A stretch of 64,000 nucleotides of DNA, from the NCBI GenBank assembly GCA_026692865.1, contig JAPLNI010000060.1, positions 1 through 64,000 of the forward strand, in the 5' to 3' direction. The stretch is from Planctomycetota bacterium (GTDB taxonomy: Bacteria > Planctomycetota > Planctomycetia > Pirellulales > Pirellulaceae). Of the stretch, positions 8,300-17,357 are shown in pieces. A model generated the notes under the pieces. That model did no database searches. It saw only the letters and a program-made list of their open reading frames with translations, and was not told the origin of the DNA. Positions within the stretch are counted from its first letter, which is position 1, and each line of letters starts with the position of its first letter. The position numbers were made by a program, and so were the translations under genes.

Positions 8300-8376
8300 A
8301 AACGGCTAGGCTGCTCGCGGCTGAAACAAAGCTAACTTAATCAAAGCTTAATGAATGCGAGTTGCCAGCTGATTTT

Positions 8377-8901
8377 TTAGCTGAGGAGATCGCGGTAGGC
8401 TTCTAGCGCTTGTCGGTTGGAAACGAAGGCAACCTGTTCGAGCACTTCGTCGGTCAGTGGCGTCCAAAGGTAATCGGTAACTTCGCTTTCTTGAGCACGG
8501 ACAACCGGGTCGAAGTCTAGCGGTACGTGGAAGAATAGATCGAGCACCGGCAGTTCAACACCTTGATACACGTAGTGATTAGGAGCAGTCATAAAGTATC
8601 GCATTAACGAAACTTCAATCCCAACTTCTTCTTGTATCTCACGGGCCAGGGCTTCTTCTGCGGACTCACCATGGTCTATAAATCCACCAGGCATTCCGAG
8701 TTTGCATTTTCCCGGATCTTTGGCTCGTCGAATCAGAAGAACCTGGCCTGACGGATTCGTCACAATTCCACCGACGGCACTTGTCGGGCCAAAGAAAGTG
8801 GTATGCCCGCAATGAGAACATCGAAAAGGACGAACGGGAGAATAGCTGGCTCTTTCAGCTCCGCATAAGGGGCAAAATCTATAGGATGAAGCAAGTTGCA
8901 T
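8377..8901 (-). CDS. Nudix hydrolase with N-terminal zinc ribbon
   Basis: A 174-residue cytoplasmic protein. Residues 10-31 form a four-Cys zinc ribbon (CPLCG at 10-14, CSHCG at 28-32). The Nudix box runs from Gly73 (GFIDHGE) through REIQEEVGI (87-95) and matches Gx5Ex7REUxEExGU exactly, so Mg-dependent pyrophosphohydrolysis of a nucleoside diphosphate-X is expected. The ribbon recalls NudC (NADH pyrophosphatase), but the NudC-specific SQPWPFPxS tail is not present, so the substrate is open. Divergent from nrdR across about 158 bp. Confidence 0.9.
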   Translation of the reverse strand: MQLASSYRFCPLCGAERASYSPVRPFRCSHCGHTTFFGPTSAVGGIVTNPSGQVLLIRRAKDPGKCKLGMPGGFIDHGESAEEALAREIQEEVGIEVSLMRYFMTAPNHYVYQGVELPVLDLFFHVPLDFDPVVRAQESEVTDYLWTPLTDEVLEQVAFVSNRQALEAYRDLLS

Positions 8902-9059
8902 GGAGAATTATCTGTCCAGTTCGCAAGGGTTGGTGAGACTGCCGTCCCATGATACATTGCAATAGATAGGAAGTGGAAATGCATAGAACGGGTCGGAGCA
9001 TTTTCCTCTTCTATTTTTGAAATTTCGCCTGTCGCTATCCCTTTAAAGCCATCCTTCCC

Positions 9060-9530
9060 ATGAGATGCCCCTATTGCCATCACGACAACGATAGCGTCCG
9101 CGATTCTCGAGTAGTCGACGATGGGAAGGCAATTCGAAGAAGGCGATTTTGCAACTCTTGCCGTCGTCGTTTTACGACCTTCGAACGCGTAGCAGGCACT
9201 CTCCAGGTAATTAAGAAAAACAACGAACGCGAGCCATTCTCACGAGCCAAAGTAGAACGTGGACTCGAGCTGGCCTGCTGGAAACGCAAAATCAGCGCCG
9301 AGCAGCGTTCGCAAATCGTTGAAGCCATTGAAGCACAGCTTTTAGAGGAGTTCGACTTAGAAGTTCCCACGCGTGCCATCGGAGCACTTTGCATGACTCA
9401 TCTTCAAGACTTGGACCAAGTTGCGTACGTTCGATTCGCGAGTGTTTATCGCGAATTTACAGGAGTAAGAGACTTCGTAGAGGAGCTAAGGCCAATATTG
9501 AACCGAAACGCCGAAAAGCCACCCAGTTGA
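9060..9530 (+). CDS. nrdR: Transcriptional repressor NrdR
   Basis: A 156-residue NrdR. The N-terminal zinc ribbon has Cys3-x2-Cys6 and Cys31-x2-Cys34 with the invariant SRVVDDGKAIRRRR stretch; the ATP-cone follows (about 46-136: VIKKNNEREPFSRAKVERGL and FASVYREF). It senses ATP/dATP and represses ribonucleotide reductase genes by binding paired NrdR boxes. Length matches the family. No nrd gene or clear NrdR box is visible here, so its targets are elsewhere. Single gene. Confidence 0.97.
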   Translation: MRCPYCHHDNDSVRDSRVVDDGKAIRRRRFCNSCRRRFTTFERVAGTLQVIKKNNEREPFSRAKVERGLELACWKRKISAEQRSQIVEAIEAQLLEEFDLEVPTRAIGALCMTHLQDLDQVAYVRFASVYREFTGVRDFVEELRPILNRNAEKPPS

Positions 9531-9618
9531 ACGTGACGGTCATTTTCCAGGATCAATTCGCATTCTGATGAGTCGCACTTATGTTTCACGCGGCTATTTA
9601 TAACTGGAGTTTATAAGC

Positions 9619-9699
9619 GTAGTAGATGTCGTAAGACATCTGAAGACTCAGCTTATCGATGGTTTCCATTCACTTCTGAAATCTTACGAATTCAGCAAC
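9619..9699. repeat. Dispersed two-palindrome intergenic repeat, copy 1
   Basis: Left palindrome AGATGTC...GACATCT (9624-9641) followed about 35 nt later by a right hairpin around CTTACGAATTC. The arrangement and several words (GATGTC-TAAGACATCTGAAG, TTTCCA, CTTACGAATTC) are shared with copies at 39389 and 50655, and the right half with 24939. It is the most diverged of the three long copies. It lies in the 9531-9843 gap after nrdR, which holds nothing else. Confidence 0.6.
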
Positions 9700-9843
9700 G
9701 ATCATGGGCTACGAACATTATTTGCGGTCGAGCTACGTTGAGATATTCTCCGCAAAAATCGGTTTGCATGTCAGGCAGAAACGATACTCGATAGATAATT
9801 TAAGTCCGCTGCTCGATCAACAAAGTTCGACGAATCTCAAATA

Positions 9844-10842
9844 TCAATCGTCGTCCGACATTATCGTAACATCGACTGAAACGAGATAATGGTCCGAGAG
9901 TTGACGGCGATGATCTTTCATCTTTTCAACGTCATCCGGCTTGTGGGTGATTTGAGTCTTTACGTTGAATTCAGGCTGACCCTTCGGTACGAAAACTCGA
10001 TCAAACGGTGCGCTAGGATATTTGCTTTTGCCCCATGCTACCGTGGTTCCGTCTTCTTTCTCATTGAGGTCCATAAACCCGGCGTTTACCATAATACCGG
10101 AGGTCTTTGTCTCGCCCGTCATGATGTTTGTATCGCCAAGTAGGATGATGTCTTCATCCTTGAAGTGAGTTTTGAGAGTGTCTAGATTTTTAACAAAAGA
10201 GGTCAACTCTGCCTGCCGTTGCTTGGCTGTATAGTTCGGGTCTTTCTCCTTGTCATCCGTTCGATTGGATTTAAGGTGAACCGGTATGACTACTAGATCC
10301 GTTTTACTGCTTCCTAAGGAAAACTTTACAGCATTCGCGCGACGTTCAAAAAACTTTTGACCGAACATTTCATTTTTGCCGACTGGCACTGCGTACACAT
10401 CTCCGATTTGTGATACTCTGTCGGCACGCCAAGCAATGCCACAATGCTGTCCGCGTACAAAAAAGTCTTCGGTATCTTCTGGGTAGTCTGTTTTTGGAAA
10501 GAGGATGTATTCCCAGTCTTGTTTGTATTCTTTCTTTAGAGCGTCCATGATCGCCTGAAGGGGTTTACTTTTATACGGCTTTTCGAGCGATTCGATTCCA
10601 ATTTCCTCCAACGCAAGAATGTCAACCTTGGCGTCGTGTATGTACTTTGCCACTGTGCTAGGCTTTTGAGGCGTTTTGCTACCAAAGCTCGAACGTTTAT
10701 CGGGAAACCCTAGCCATTCGATATTCCAAGCTCCAACGCGAACTGTCTCATCTGCGTTGCTGAACGATGGATTACAAAGGGAACAGATGAAAAGCGTTAT
10801 GATAAATGAGGAGAAACTTACCCAAAGTTGTTTACGATGCAT
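9844..10842 (-). CDS. Secreted endonuclease/exonuclease/phosphatase-family protein
   Basis: A 332-residue EEP-fold protein with an N-terminal export signal (WVSFSSFIITLFICSLCNPS). The metal-binding and catalytic motifs are visible: WNIEWLG (Asn40, Glu42), LEEIG, IPVHLKSN, LLGDTNIM near 235 and the terminal SDHYLVSVDV His. These fit the DNase I / sphingomyelinase / phosphatase superfamily; the substrate could be extracellular nucleic acid or a phosphoester. The gene is AT-richer than most neighbours. Single gene, divergent from the kinase-Hsp70 gene (243-bp gap). Confidence 0.85.
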   Translation of the reverse strand: MHRKQLWVSFSSFIITLFICSLCNPSFSNADETVRVGAWNIEWLGFPDKRSSFGSKTPQKPSTVAKYIHDAKVDILALEEIGIESLEKPYKSKPLQAIMDALKKEYKQDWEYILFPKTDYPEDTEDFFVRGQHCGIAWRADRVSQIGDVYAVPVGKNEMFGQKFFERRANAVKFSLGSSKTDLVVIPVHLKSNRTDDKEKDPNYTAKQRQAELTSFVKNLDTLKTHFKDEDIILLGDTNIMTGETKTSGIMVNAGFMDLNEKEDGTTVAWGKSKYPSAPFDRVFVPKGQPEFNVKTQITHKPDDVEKMKDHRRQLSDHYLVSVDVTIMSDDD

Positions 10843-11085
10843 GTACGATTAAACCTAAATGAAGCTCTCATGGAAAATGAATTTCAAACGAATACGGTAC
10901 CCTTATGTTACCAATGCTTTCTCATTTTGCTCAGTTCATTTGAAAAAAACAACCAAGTTTTGAGCTGGACAAGGTTAATCCACCAACGCTTTAGTTGTGA
11001 CGAGCAATAAGTCTCTACAAGCGATCCACTCCAGAGTGAGAAAGTTTGCCTCGATTTACTTTGACGCTTTTTGAATTTTAAGATT

Positions 11086-13845
11086 ATGCCCGCATCTGAA
11101 CCACCTGAAAAAGCAGACAAACAGATACTTAAGGCTGCGGAATACTCACCAAAGAAAACAGTATCAAAGATCGAAAACGCAACGCGGCCACTTAGTTTCG
11201 GCTTGGCGGGTTCGTTTCCTGACAAGTTCGACGGATTGTTCGATGGCGTTGATTTCGAGATAGATCCCCGATTAGAGGGCTTGATTGTCCGCAAGCCTGA
11301 AACCGACAACATCGTAGAAAATCATCGTCAGTTGGTTCTCGGAGATTACGTGATTGATAGCGTCCTAGGCGTGGGAGGGATGGGACAAGTCTTCAAGGCT
11401 AGACATCGAACCATGGACAGGTGGGTAGCAGTAAAGGTTCTTCCGAATAAGTTCGTAAAACATCCTGAACTAGTAGACCGGTTCTACTCGGAAATCAGGG
11501 CGGTCGGAAAGCTGATGCATCCGAACATCGTGACAGCTTTCGACGCAGGTTGTGATCAAAGTGTCCACTACCTCGTGATGGAATTGATCGACGGAAGTGT
11601 TTTATCGTCCATCGTCGCAAACGAAGGAGTCATGTCTACCGCGAGAGTCGTCGCCATTCTTAGCCAAGCCGCCGCAGCGCTTGATTACGCCCACTCTTTA
11701 GGGATCATCCATCGCGATATCAAACCTAGCAACCTTATGTTGGCCAAATCGGGGACGCTCAAGATCCTAGATTTTGGACTAGCTAGGTTCAATCGGCAAA
11801 CTGAGGAGATCGAAAGAGATCGACGTCAACAGATGATGGGGACTGTTGAATACATGTCGCCAGAACAAATCAATGCACCGGAGACAGTAGACCATCGAAG
11901 CGATCTCTACTCGCTGGGTGCAACGATGTTTTTTTTGCTAACTGGACGCCCCATGTTCCAGGGAGAACCGGTACAAACAGCGCTCGCACATGTAAAGTCA
12001 AAACCTCCAGCGTTATACGAAGTACGAGGCGATATTGATCTTCGGTTGGATTCTATATTTCAGCGGCTTGTGGCTAAGTCTCCGGCAGACCGATTCGCGA
12101 CTGGTGGTATCTTGCTGGAAGCGATGCAAAGTCTCAATCTGATCGATTTAAAATCTGTTGTTCAACCGCGAGACAGCGCGTTATCGAAACGCAGCTTGCG
12201 ACTCGGTCGTGACAGCCTGACCGATGGATTCCGTAGTGAGTCGACTGCAGTAAAAAAATACTCGGCAGTGGGTATAGAGCTAGGCATGCTTCAGTCACGC
12301 GTCAGCTTTATTGACCCTCAATTTGTGCTAAAAGAAGTTATGCTGGATGGGCTTCGTAAGTCACTTTCGCACATGATTTGGAGCGATGGCAGTCAATTGT
12401 TGATTGGAAAAGCCGCATCTGAGGCTCGTGCGAAAACGCCTCAGCACATCTTTTACGGATTTCAACGATGGTTTGGATTGCCAACACTGGAGCGATCATT
12501 CTCGGGAAAGCAAACGCCACCGGAAGTGTTGTTAGCAACGGTGATTCGGCACATGGTGAACATGGTTGAAAAAGAACAAGTTGGAGTAACGCACGCGGTG
12601 GTTACTATTCCCGCTTGTTACGACCAGCTTCATCGTAGGAGTGTTATCTACGCGTGCAAAATTGCTGGAGTCGAGGTTTTGCAACTCCTCGAAAAGCCGC
12701 TTGCCGCTGCGATCGCGCATGTCGAATTGCGGGTCGGACTGAAGACCCCGCAAATCCCTTCCAAGACCACCTCAACAGATAAGTCTGTATCAACAGAGGC
12801 ATCGAACGACAGTCGTCCCCAGCATTTCTTAGTATGTTCACTTAACGGAACGGGCTGCGAAGCGACGGTCGTTCGGTTTTCAGGAAGAACTGTAGAATCG
12901 ATCGGAACGGTTGGAGATTGGAAACGAGGTCTTTTGCGCTGGCATCATCGACTGGCCGAGCATCTCGCTGAATGGCTTTTAAGCGAACACAATCTCGATA
13001 TCAAAGGGGACTTAACACTTGCTTCTAAGCTACAGCGTTTTGTGGAATCGTGTTTCGAGCAACTGACATCCCAACGAAAAATTGAGCTTGTTTTCGAAGC
13101 GAACGCAAAACGATTCCCTATCCGAATGAGTTCGCAAGAACTGATGGCAATCGCAGGTGAATTGAAAAGCGATCTCGCTCGATTTGCGACTCAGGCGATG
13201 CAAGCTGCTTCTGTGGAATCGAATCAGATTGATGAGGTATTGTTGATTGGAGATATCCTTCAGTTCCCTGGAATTCGAAGCACTCTTAGCGGTTTGTTTC
13301 CGACAAACGTCCCGTGCCACATGATTACTCAAGCTCAGCTTGCCAAGGGTGCCGCGATTCAATCGCAATACTTAATGCCGCCTGGAAACACGAAGTGCCC
13401 TTATGCAGAACCCGCCTCGATTTACGATCTCGGACTAGTCGTTCAACATTTTAGCAACCATATTTCGACTCCTAAGGTCCTCATTCCTAAAAGAACATTA
13501 CTCCCAACGTCGATTTCAAAAACGCTTCGGTTTGCGAGCACGAAAGAGTCTCAGCCGATTATCCAATTTGTCGAATCGACTCGACAAGGTGGCCAAAATT
13601 GGAATCGGCTAGCTACCATCGACTTGGCTAAGTGTTTCGCTGGTCGGCCAGTTACAGATCCACTTCAACTGCGAATCGATTTAGATAGTTCCGGTCTATG
13701 GAGTGGAACCATAACATGGCTCGCAAAAAACTCGACCAATACCCTTGATTCGCTTACCGATAACTCGATAGACGATCCTACAATCAGACGTTGGCGAGAA
13801 TGGGTCGAGTCGCTTATCCTGTGCAACCTGGAAGTACCAGATTAG
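11086..13845 (+). CDS. Ser/Thr protein kinase fused to an Hsp70-like module
   Basis: A 919-residue protein from ATG 11086 (an in-frame TTG lies 15 nt upstream). Residues 1-85 are a polar lead-in. A Hanks kinase domain spans about 86-350: glycine loop GVGGMG (95-100), Lys117 (VAVKVL), HRDIKPSN (209-216), DFG (229-231), GTVEYMSPEQ (252-261); all catalytic residues are present. After a linker, about 393-770 align with an Hsp70 nucleotide-binding domain (VTIPACYDQLHRRSV and KIAGVEVLQLLEKPLAAA are close to DnaK), and about 780-890 with the beta substrate-binding domain (VLIPKRTLLPTSIS...). The helical lid is missing. Key ATPase loops are altered: DLGTTNS reads ELGMLQS and DLGGGTFD reads SLNGTGCE. 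No membrane segment. I infer a soluble kinase with a client-sensing pseudo-chaperone. Single gene. Confidence 0.9.
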   Translation: MPASEPPEKADKQILKAAEYSPKKTVSKIENATRPLSFGLAGSFPDKFDGLFDGVDFEIDPRLEGLIVRKPETDNIVENHRQLVLGDYVIDSVLGVGGMGQVFKARHRTMDRWVAVKVLPNKFVKHPELVDRFYSEIRAVGKLMHPNIVTAFDAGCDQSVHYLVMELIDGSVLSSIVANEGVMSTARVVAILSQAAAALDYAHSLGIIHRDIKPSNLMLAKSGTLKILDFGLARFNRQTEEIERDRRQQMMGTVEYMSPEQINAPETVDHRSDLYSLGATMFFLLTGRPMFQGEPVQTALAHVKSKPPALYEVRGDIDLRLDSIFQRLVAKSPADRFATGGILLEAMQSLNLIDLKSVVQPRDSALSKRSLRLGRDSLTDGFRSESTAVKKYSAVGIELGMLQSRVSFIDPQFVLKEVMLDGLRKSLSHMIWSDGSQLLIGKAASEARAKTPQHIFYGFQRWFGLPTLERSFSGKQTPPEVLLATVIRHMVNMVEKEQVGVTHAVVTIPACYDQLHRRSVIYACKIAGVEVLQLLEKPLAAAIAHVELRVGLKTPQIPSKTTSTDKSVSTEASNDSRPQHFLVCSLNGTGCEATVVRFSGRTVESIGTVGDWKRGLLRWHHRLAEHLAEWLLSEHNLDIKGDLTLASKLQRFVESCFEQLTSQRKIELVFEANAKRFPIRMSSQELMAIAGELKSDLARFATQAMQAASVESNQIDEVLLIGDILQFPGIRSTLSGLFPTNVPCHMITQAQLAKGAAIQSQYLMPPGNTKCPYAEPASIYDLGLVVQHFSNHISTPKVLIPKRTLLPTSISKTLRFASTKESQPIIQFVESTRQGGQNWNRLATIDLAKCFAGRPVTDPLQLRIDLDSSGLWSGTITWLAKNSTNTLDSLTDNSIDDPTIRRWREWVESLILCNLEVPD

Positions 13846-13907
13846 TGTTGCTTTAAGTATTTCCGTAATGCTCGCTTCATCCCGTATTTTGTTACGTTAG
13901 GAATATT

Positions 13908-14849
13908 TTGAGAATCGAAAAGTATCCGGTTACAACGATCCAAATAGAAGGAAAAGACCGCGTCAAATGGCTCCAAGGAATGGTCACGAACGACGTAAAG
14001 GAAACTATCGACAAGCGATCGGTTGAGTGTTTTGTTGTAGACGTAAAGGGGAAAGTGCTTGCACATGGCTGGATGTTCGAAGCGAGAGAGTCGCTTATCT
14101 TTGTTACGTTGGGAGCCGATCAATCGGAAAGATTATTGTCGCACTGGGACCGGTATATTATCCGCGAAGATGTGGTGCTGACGGATGTGAGCTCGAATTG
14201 GAATTGGCAGTTTATTGCTCGAGTAGACATTCTTGCAACGCTTCACGCAGCCTTTGATCAGAACGTCTCTGAGATCCTTCCCGGTATGCTTCTGATGCTC
14301 AACGAGCCCAACGATGAAAGCGACTTTCGAATCGCGATCACTAACGATATCATTGGTATCGAGTATTGGCTGATTGGCGATTGCAAGTCGAGTGAAACTG
14401 ACACCGATGCTATCACATCTACAGTCATGGCATCGAACGAATCAACTTCAAGCTTTCACGCAAGTCGTATAAAACATCTTCTGCCTCTGATAGGTATCGA
14501 TTTTGATAATAAAAATTTACCACAAGAATTAGACCGTGATTCGAAAGCGATCTCGTTTAAGAAAGGTTGCTACCTCGGGCAAGAAACTATCGCTCGACTC
14601 GATGCTTTAGGCCAAGTGCAAAAGAAACTTGTTCGATTACGAATTGAACGAGGCAGTGATAGCGTGACCGATCCAATGGTCGGTGAAAAACTTTTCATAG
14701 CCGATAAAGAAACGGGTTGGATTACCTCCTTATCAAAAGAAACGTCCGACAAGTGGATTGCGATTGGTTATGTTCGTCGTAGTGCGTTAGCAATCGGGTC
14801 CAAGCTTACCGCGAATGGTTTCGACGCGACTGTAGTAAGTCAGTTTTGA
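13908..14849 (+). CDS. ygfZ: YgfZ/GcvT-like folate-binding protein
   Basis: A 313-residue member of the GcvT/YgfZ family. The signature KGCYLGQE is present near residues 219-226 (Cys is the family-defining residue), and the N-terminal half has the RVKWLQGMVTNDV motif. YgfZ uses tetrahydrofolate in assembly or repair of Fe-S clusters of certain enzymes. Start is TTG (13908) with TTAGGA about 8 nt upstream; there is no in-frame ATG that keeps the conserved N-terminus. It lies 62 bp after the kinase-Hsp70 gene and may be cotranscribed. A central insert of about 30 Ser/Thr-rich residues (around 160-190) is not conserved in the family as I know it. Confidence 0.88.
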   Translation: MRIEKYPVTTIQIEGKDRVKWLQGMVTNDVKETIDKRSVECFVVDVKGKVLAHGWMFEARESLIFVTLGADQSERLLSHWDRYIIREDVVLTDVSSNWNWQFIARVDILATLHAAFDQNVSEILPGMLLMLNEPNDESDFRIAITNDIIGIEYWLIGDCKSSETDTDAITSTVMASNESTSSFHASRIKHLLPLIGIDFDNKNLPQELDRDSKAISFKKGCYLGQETIARLDALGQVQKKLVRLRIERGSDSVTDPMVGEKLFIADKETGWITSLSKETSDKWIAIGYVRRSALAIGSKLTANGFDATVVSQF

Positions 14850-14853
14850 AGTC

Positions 14854-14887
14854 GAGAAAACTTGCGATAATTTCACGCGGTTTTCTC
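14854..14887. terminator. Possible bidirectional terminator between convergent genes
   Basis: GAGAAAAC (14854-14861) and GTTTTCTC (14880-14887) form an 8-bp stem with an 18-nt loop in the 63-bp gap between the ygfZ-like gene and the convergent PDZ gene. AT-rich, long loop, short T-run; modest support. Confidence 0.35.
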
Positions 14888-14912
14888 ATTTGAAAATGGG
14901 TCTTATGGACTC

Positions 14913-16238
14913 CTACTTTGCGGTTGTGATTTCAACTCTTCGTTCTTCGCTCCCACGCACGAACTTCATCGGTACTGAATGCCCAGGCTTTACCGAGTTC
15001 AGCGAATAAGCGAGGAGATCGGTCTCACGAACGAGGTCACTTCGCCCATCGTATTCGACGAGGATATCACCTTTGAGAACTCCAGCTTTTTTTGCTCGAT
15101 CGTGCGGCGCAAAGGCTCCGACGTGTCCGACTTTCAACGCCATTTTTCCATCCGCGAGATCCAGTGATTTGCGTTCATCGTCTGAAATGGGAGTTAGCAC
15201 CATTCCCCCAAGTCCGATTCGCCGAAGCGTCCATGAGGATGCACGCCAAGCGATATCTTCTCGAGTTCTCCATCCGGCACTCAACACACAGTCGACATTC
15301 AAATCTTGTGAACCTCGGCGAACTGTCGCCTTGATAGTCCCCCCCGAGTCTGGGATTTGATGTAGTACCCACTGCACGTCCGCAAAGGAAAGGATCGCTT
15401 GACCATTGAGCGTGGTCATCTGATCACCGATCTGAAGACCTGCCTTCGCTGCCTCGGAGCCCTCGACAAGAGAAAGTACGGTTGCGCATTCTCGCGGATC
15501 GAGTATCAGGCCAATTGTTTTGGGATGTGGAAAAGGATAGAGCCATTTTTCAGTCAGCTTTCCTTGTTCCGCGCGGTAGTACTCGCGTGTTGCATCGCCA
15601 ATTTGGTGGCAGTGAATACACGATTTGACAACTGCTCCTTGATAATCGAGTTTACCCGTGTACTTGGATGCCAACGCGGGTATTTTTTCCGGTGTGGCGA
15701 AGAGTGGTTTTTCAGCTTGTTTGCCGAGCAATACTTCTCGATTGTCGGGGTATTTTTGGTGTAGTTTCAATGCACCTTCAAGGGCTTTATAGAGCCCGTC
15801 TACCGAGACGTCGCTTTCCCATTCAGTCCGATTAGATCGAGTTCCGTAACGTCCATAAAGCGTTTTGTCTGCATTGAAGAGGAAAACAGCGAACGATTGA
15901 TCCGTATCAAATTCGAACATCGATAAATCGAGTCCGTTGGTTCCGACAACTCGGACTCTGATGAACGATTTCAAGAGTTGCTGGAGCTTAATATCTGTTT
16001 CCAGCAAGTCATCGTCCAGTTTGACGCATTCTTCACACGGAATACAACGCAAGACAACTAGAACAGGCTTATTGCTTTCCTTTGCGGCTTCGAATGCACC
16101 GTCCAAATCGTTATAGAACCAAAGCCCCATCGATTCAAATTTCTTTTTGTCGCCCAGGACTTTCTCTTCTCGCGTCTGCGCGAAGAGGGGCTCAATCGAA
16201 ATGGAACTGAAGAAGGCGGCTGTCAAAAAGCGACCCAA
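14913..16238 (-). CDS. Exported thioredoxin-like / CxxCH / two-PDZ protein
   Basis: A 441-residue exported protein (signal MGRFLTAAFFSSISIEPLFA, start TTG 16238). Residues about 38-160 are thioredoxin-like with Cys65-Ile-Pro-Cys68 and a further Cys71, the thiol pair position of a thioredoxin or DsbD-gamma-like domain. A CIHCH motif (Cys207-x2-Cys210-His211) could bind one haem c. Two PDZ domains follow (about 240-320 and 345-440, ending HSVPMKFVRG). The mix suggests a periplasmic redox-linked scaffold or quality-control factor; no protease domain is present. ATG at 16261 is in another frame. Single gene, convergent with ygfZ. Confidence 0.82.
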   Translation of the reverse strand: MGRFLTAAFFSSISIEPLFAQTREEKVLGDKKKFESMGLWFYNDLDGAFEAAKESNKPVLVVLRCIPCEECVKLDDDLLETDIKLQQLLKSFIRVRVVGTNGLDLSMFEFDTDQSFAVFLFNADKTLYGRYGTRSNRTEWESDVSVDGLYKALEGALKLHQKYPDNREVLLGKQAEKPLFATPEKIPALASKYTGKLDYQGAVVKSCIHCHQIGDATREYYRAEQGKLTEKWLYPFPHPKTIGLILDPRECATVLSLVEGSEAAKAGLQIGDQMTTLNGQAILSFADVQWVLHQIPDSGGTIKATVRRGSQDLNVDCVLSAGWRTREDIAWRASSWTLRRIGLGGMVLTPISDDERKSLDLADGKMALKVGHVGAFAPHDRAKKAGVLKGDILVEYDGRSDLVRETDLLAYSLNSVKPGHSVPMKFVRGSEERRVEITTAK

Positions 16239-16388
16239 GTGGCCTCTTGAAAGAAAATAGCATGGGAGCGAACTGATTGAATCAAACGCATCGCGAATCC
16301 TTTACAACGGAAGGAACGACCGGTTCATAACTTGTACCGGTCGAACTTTACTATACCAGGATCATCGTGCTGAAACGAGCAGCGGAGG

Positions 16389-17357
16389 CTACTGAACTTT
16401 TTCGTCCAGTCGTGCCGAATACTCCATCATGCTCCCCGCTCCACTGAAGCCGACGACTGTTTTATCCCAAGCGAGGGATTTTGAAATCAGTCGCCCTGCA
16501 TCGATGTCGAATCGGACTTCTCCGTTGCTCATTTGCTGAATCGCTTGAGCTTCGATCTCGGGTTCTCGGAGCGGTGTAAGTGGTTCGCTTCGGATGCTGA
16601 TGACAGCAACTCCAGCGCTTACTTTCTCCAACGTGTATAGCTCCCGAACCTTTACAATCTTGGGAGATCCATCGGTCCGTCGCACACGAATCTCTCGATC
16701 TGTTTCCCATTGTTGCCCAAGAGTGATCGCTTCTTGGGGCATCGGGATGGTGATGTCGCCCATGCCGAGGTTTCCACCGTTGGCTTTTTCACTGCGATCG
16801 GTCACTTCACCCCAAGTGGTGATCGTGATGGTTGCAAGCGGCTTGCCAATTGTTTCGGCTACAGATTTGAAGGCTGGCGGAGCTTCTTTATCAGTCGCGG
16901 AGTTGTAGCGAATTTCTGAGCCATCTGCGACTTGTTGCGACAAGTCCACGGAAGCAACTGATTGGGTGAACGTCATGTTCCCCGATTTGTCGACTGACTT
17001 AACTTCCCAAACTTTGCTGCTAACGGTTCTCGACTGGCTTGATTGGGAGACGTCGTTGATTTTCGTGTTGGTTGTTGCCAAGTGAGTTACTTCGCTAACA
17101 ATTTTTTCATTCGCTCGAAGCTTGTAACGAAGCGTATATGTTTTGCCGTTTTCTTGCTTATCTGATTGAATCTCGGATTTCACCGATACAGTTTCTGCAA
17201 CGGGCTTTTTAGCAGGAGTCGGCGCGTCCGTCACTTGGGACGCCTCGCGAGCCAGCAGTGATCTAGGTGCTGTCGTTTGAGCCTGAACTGAATCAAGCGA
17301 CACTAAAACAAGACCGATTGCGATGACCGCATGGAAAGAAATCTGGGTAAGTCTCAT
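16389..17357 (-). CDS. Secreted hypothetical protein, DUF6263-like
   Basis: A 322-residue exported protein with signal peptide (ISFHAVIAIGLVLVSLDSVQ then AQTT). The mature part is a Ser/Thr/Val-rich, strand-rich domain: YTLRYKLRANEKIVSEVTHL, then VWEVKSVDKSGNMTFTQSV and a QEAITLGQQWETDREI block, typical of the DUF6263 family common in planctomycetes (a twin beta-sandwich similar to lipoprotein-carrier folds). Function is unknown. No catalytic residues are evident. Monocistronic, about 150 bp from the Trx-PDZ gene on the same strand. Family name is from memory of the pattern. Confidence 0.75.
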   Translation of the reverse strand: MRLTQISFHAVIAIGLVLVSLDSVQAQTTAPRSLLAREASQVTDAPTPAKKPVAETVSVKSEIQSDKQENGKTYTLRYKLRANEKIVSEVTHLATTNTKINDVSQSSQSRTVSSKVWEVKSVDKSGNMTFTQSVASVDLSQQVADGSEIRYNSATDKEAPPAFKSVAETIGKPLATITITTWGEVTDRSEKANGGNLGMGDITIPMPQEAITLGQQWETDREIRVRRTDGSPKIVKVRELYTLEKVSAGVAVISIRSEPLTPLREPEIEAQAIQQMSNGEVRFDIDAGRLISKSLAWDKTVVGFSGAGSMMEYSARLDEKVQ

